A stretch of 5,435 nt of DNA from Bacillota bacterium (GTDB lineage Bacteria; Bacillota_A; Clostridia; Clostridiales; Clostridiaceae): positions 1-5,435 of the forward strand of contig JAKBFR010000148.1 in assembly GCA_021837545.1 (NCBI GenBank), given 5' to 3'. Below the pieces are notes generated by a model. It saw nothing but the letters and a program-made list of their open reading frames with translations, searched no databases and was not told the origin of the DNA. Position 1 is the stretch's first letter, and every line of letters starts with the position of its first letter. The translations under genes and the position numbers were made by a program. This document shows, piece after piece, positions 4,076 to 5,435 of the stretch.

Positions 4076-4978
4076 ATGTTTAAAGAGAAAATCAAAATGT
4101 TAATAGATAAAGAAACTATATTAAAAAGCAGATTCAATATAAAAATGGGATTAATTTTAGTTATTTCTATAATAATTTTAGGTGGATTAATTTGGGGAAA
4201 TATTATGTTTTCTGTACGACAACAAGTGAAGACAAAGATAACAGACAATAAGGCAGAAGAATTTTTTTATGCAGGTAATTATGAGGGAGCCTTAGAGGAA
4301 TATAACAAATTAGCAAAGGAAGAGATGAATAATTCATGGTGGCAAATTAAGATTTCAGAAGTGTATTCTGTAAAGGGTGACTTGGAAAAATCTAGGAAAT
4401 ATATTGAAAACGCTAAAACTTTGTCAACTAGTGAAAAGGATGAAAATACAAAAGCTAAGGTTTTAAATTATATAATTTTTACTGAGTTTATGAATAAAGA
4501 TTACAAGGCAGCCTTAGATGATGGCAAGGATGAATTAGTTAAGTATCCTAAAGATAAAAATATTTACAAAACTATGTTTACCGTTTATATGGCGAATAAT
4601 GATAGTAAATCTGCATCTGACATGATATCCAGTTATCCTTTAGATAAAAAGTCTGCTTATGATATGGCGGAATTTTCTAGAATGCTTATGATTGTTGGGC
4701 GATGGGATGAAGGTTTAGTTAATCTCAAAAATGCTTGGAATATTGACAAAGATGAATATAAAATATTTGACGTATTGTCTCAAAGTTTCAGCTATAATAA
4801 AGATATTTTGTTAGATAAGATAACTACATTATCTAAAAATAATCCTCAAGATATAGTTTTTAAAATTTGGCTTGCAAAAATTTACTCTATGGACCCGGCA
4901 ACTTCGGATCAAGCTAGTAACCTCTTAAGTACCATTGGACAAGGTGATGGTGGTAAAATTGAGTGTAATGTAATTTAA
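4076..4978 (+). CDS. Membrane-anchored TPR protein, N-terminal part ending at a probable nonsense codon
   Basis: The frame encodes 300 residues. A basic N-terminus of about 23 residues is followed by one membrane segment (about 24-45, MGLILVISIIILGGLIWGNI), then helical repeats, presumably outside the membrane. TPR-like helix pairs include 57-83 (DNKAEEFFYAGNYEGALEEY), 88-118 (WWQIKISEVYSVKGDLEKSR) and 130-158 (KDYKAALDDGKDELVKYP), with more degenerate pairs to about 287. TPRs are protein-interaction scaffolds, and the partner is unknown. TAAGGGGAT about seven bases upstream gives a good ribosome binding site. Only weak promoter matches such as TTGATA (4022-4027) lie in the 76 bases between it and the IS. 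The frame ends at TAA (4976-4978) in the middle of a predicted helix, and TPR sequence continues in the same frame, so this is probably a truncated product rather than a complete gene. Confidence 0.8.
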   Translation: MFKEKIKMLIDKETILKSRFNIKMGLILVISIIILGGLIWGNIMFSVRQQVKTKITDNKAEEFFYAGNYEGALEEYNKLAKEEMNNSWWQIKISEVYSVKGDLEKSRKYIENAKTLSTSEKDENTKAKVLNYIIFTEFMNKDYKAALDDGKDELVKYPKDKNIYKTMFTVYMANNDSKSASDMISSYPLDKKSAYDMAEFSRMLMIVGRWDEGLVNLKNAWNIDKDEYKIFDVLSQSFSYNKDILLDKITTLSKNNPQDIVFKIWLAKIYSMDPATSDQASNLLSTIGQGDGGKIECNVI

Positions 4979-5435
4979 GCAAGTATATTTCAAAATACAA
5001 ACCAAATTCAAAAAGCCGATAATCTTTTAAACTCTATTATAAAACAATACCCTGATGATTATAGGGTTCTACATACAGCTAGCTGGTACTATCTAAATAA
5101 GAAAGATTATTCAAATGCATTGAAATATTGCAAGGAATCTATTGTTAAAAACAAGGACTACCCAGATAATTATGCTTTTTTAATGCCTGAGATTTTAAGG
5201 GCTCAAGGAAAGGGAATAGAGGGAGAACCATATTTCAGAATTGCATTATCAAAGGAGCCATATAACTACAATATCATGCTTAATATTGCGAATTACTATT
5301 CTGTTACAACTCAAAATTTGAGCAAATCCTTAGAATATTATAAAATGGCGGAAATAATTAAACCCTCAGATAGTGAAATTAAATATAGTATGGCTAATGC
5401 TTGTATAAATGCTAATGATGGTGAACAGGCAATTC
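4979..5435 (+). pseudogene. In-frame continuation of the TPR protein after the stop, cut by window edge
   Basis: From the codon after TAA, the same frame stays open for 152 codons to the window end and encodes more TPR sequence. Examples are KADNLLNSIIKQYPDDY, then SWYYLNKKDYSNALKYCKES, EPYFRIALSKEPYNYNIM, and LSKSLEYYKMAEIIKPSD near the end. The first in-frame ATG is at 5183, within repeat sequence and without a ribosome binding site, so independent translation is unlikely. The residues around the stop (IECNVI, stop, ASIFQNTNQIQKADNLL) join smoothly as one helix pair. TAA differs by one base from TTA (Leu), CAA, AAA or GAA. A point mutation, or a base error in the sequence, explains this best. 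Confidence 0.7.

Noticed and set aside
4018..4248. Minus-strand 76-residue open frame
   Set aside because: It is antisense to the start and membrane segment of the TPR gene. Its Ile/Leu/Asn-rich sequence simply mirrors AT-rich coding DNA.
4976..4978. Programmed stop-codon readthrough in the TPR gene
   Set aside because: TAA is an efficient stop, and I see no downstream structure or special context that would favour readthrough. A mutation or base error is simpler.

Overview
The window is AT-rich, with strong AAGGAGG-type ribosome binding sites, short genes and AT-rich intergenic DNA. This fits a low-GC Firmicute, most likely Clostridium or a close relative. That placement rests on composition and gene style only. 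No rRNA, tRNA or CRISPR array is visible. The region looks accessory: two kinds of mobile DNA, small or unrecognised genes, and one gene split by a stop codon.

Left part (1-903). A truncated XRE-type helix-turn-helix regulator runs off the left edge on the minus strand. Next to it lies the most striking structure here: two nested miniature transposable elements. The outer one (287-815) has 38-bp terminal inverted repeats (34/38 identical) that start with GGGGTA. The inner one (488-698, 211 bp) has 38-bp ends of the GGGG...TAAG form typical of Tn3-family transposons and is flanked by a TTTTT duplication on each side. Its centre holds three consecutive dyads that resemble a resolution site. Neither element encodes a transposase, so both would depend on one supplied in trans. 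A 24-codon reading frame just right of the outer element may be the tail of a gene it cut.

Middle part (904-2617). Two minus-strand genes appear to be transcribed separately. The first (2062-2244) encodes a 60-residue protein with two membrane segments, behind a strong promoter and ribosome binding site. The second (1129-1860) encodes a 243-residue secreted protein with a signal peptide and four cysteines in the mature part; I do not recognise its family. The second gene's promoter sits inside a 19-bp perfect inverted repeat (1950-2002), and a 16-bp perfect terminator hairpin follows its stop. Two copies of a 26-bp hairpin repeat lie in the flanking intergenic DNA (956-981 and 2369-2394). The second copy is followed by an intrinsic terminator with no gene ahead of it, which suggests a small RNA or a leader RNA.

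Right part (2618-5435). An apparently intact insertion sequence (2618-3999) carries 14-bp perfect ends and one IS4-superfamily transposase. It sits 76 bp upstream of a gene for a membrane-anchored tetratricopeptide-repeat protein. That gene is interrupted at codon 301 by a TAA, after which the same frame continues with TPR sequence to the window edge. The most likely reading is a nonsense mutation in one long TPR protein. With the insertion just upstream, this locus may be decaying.
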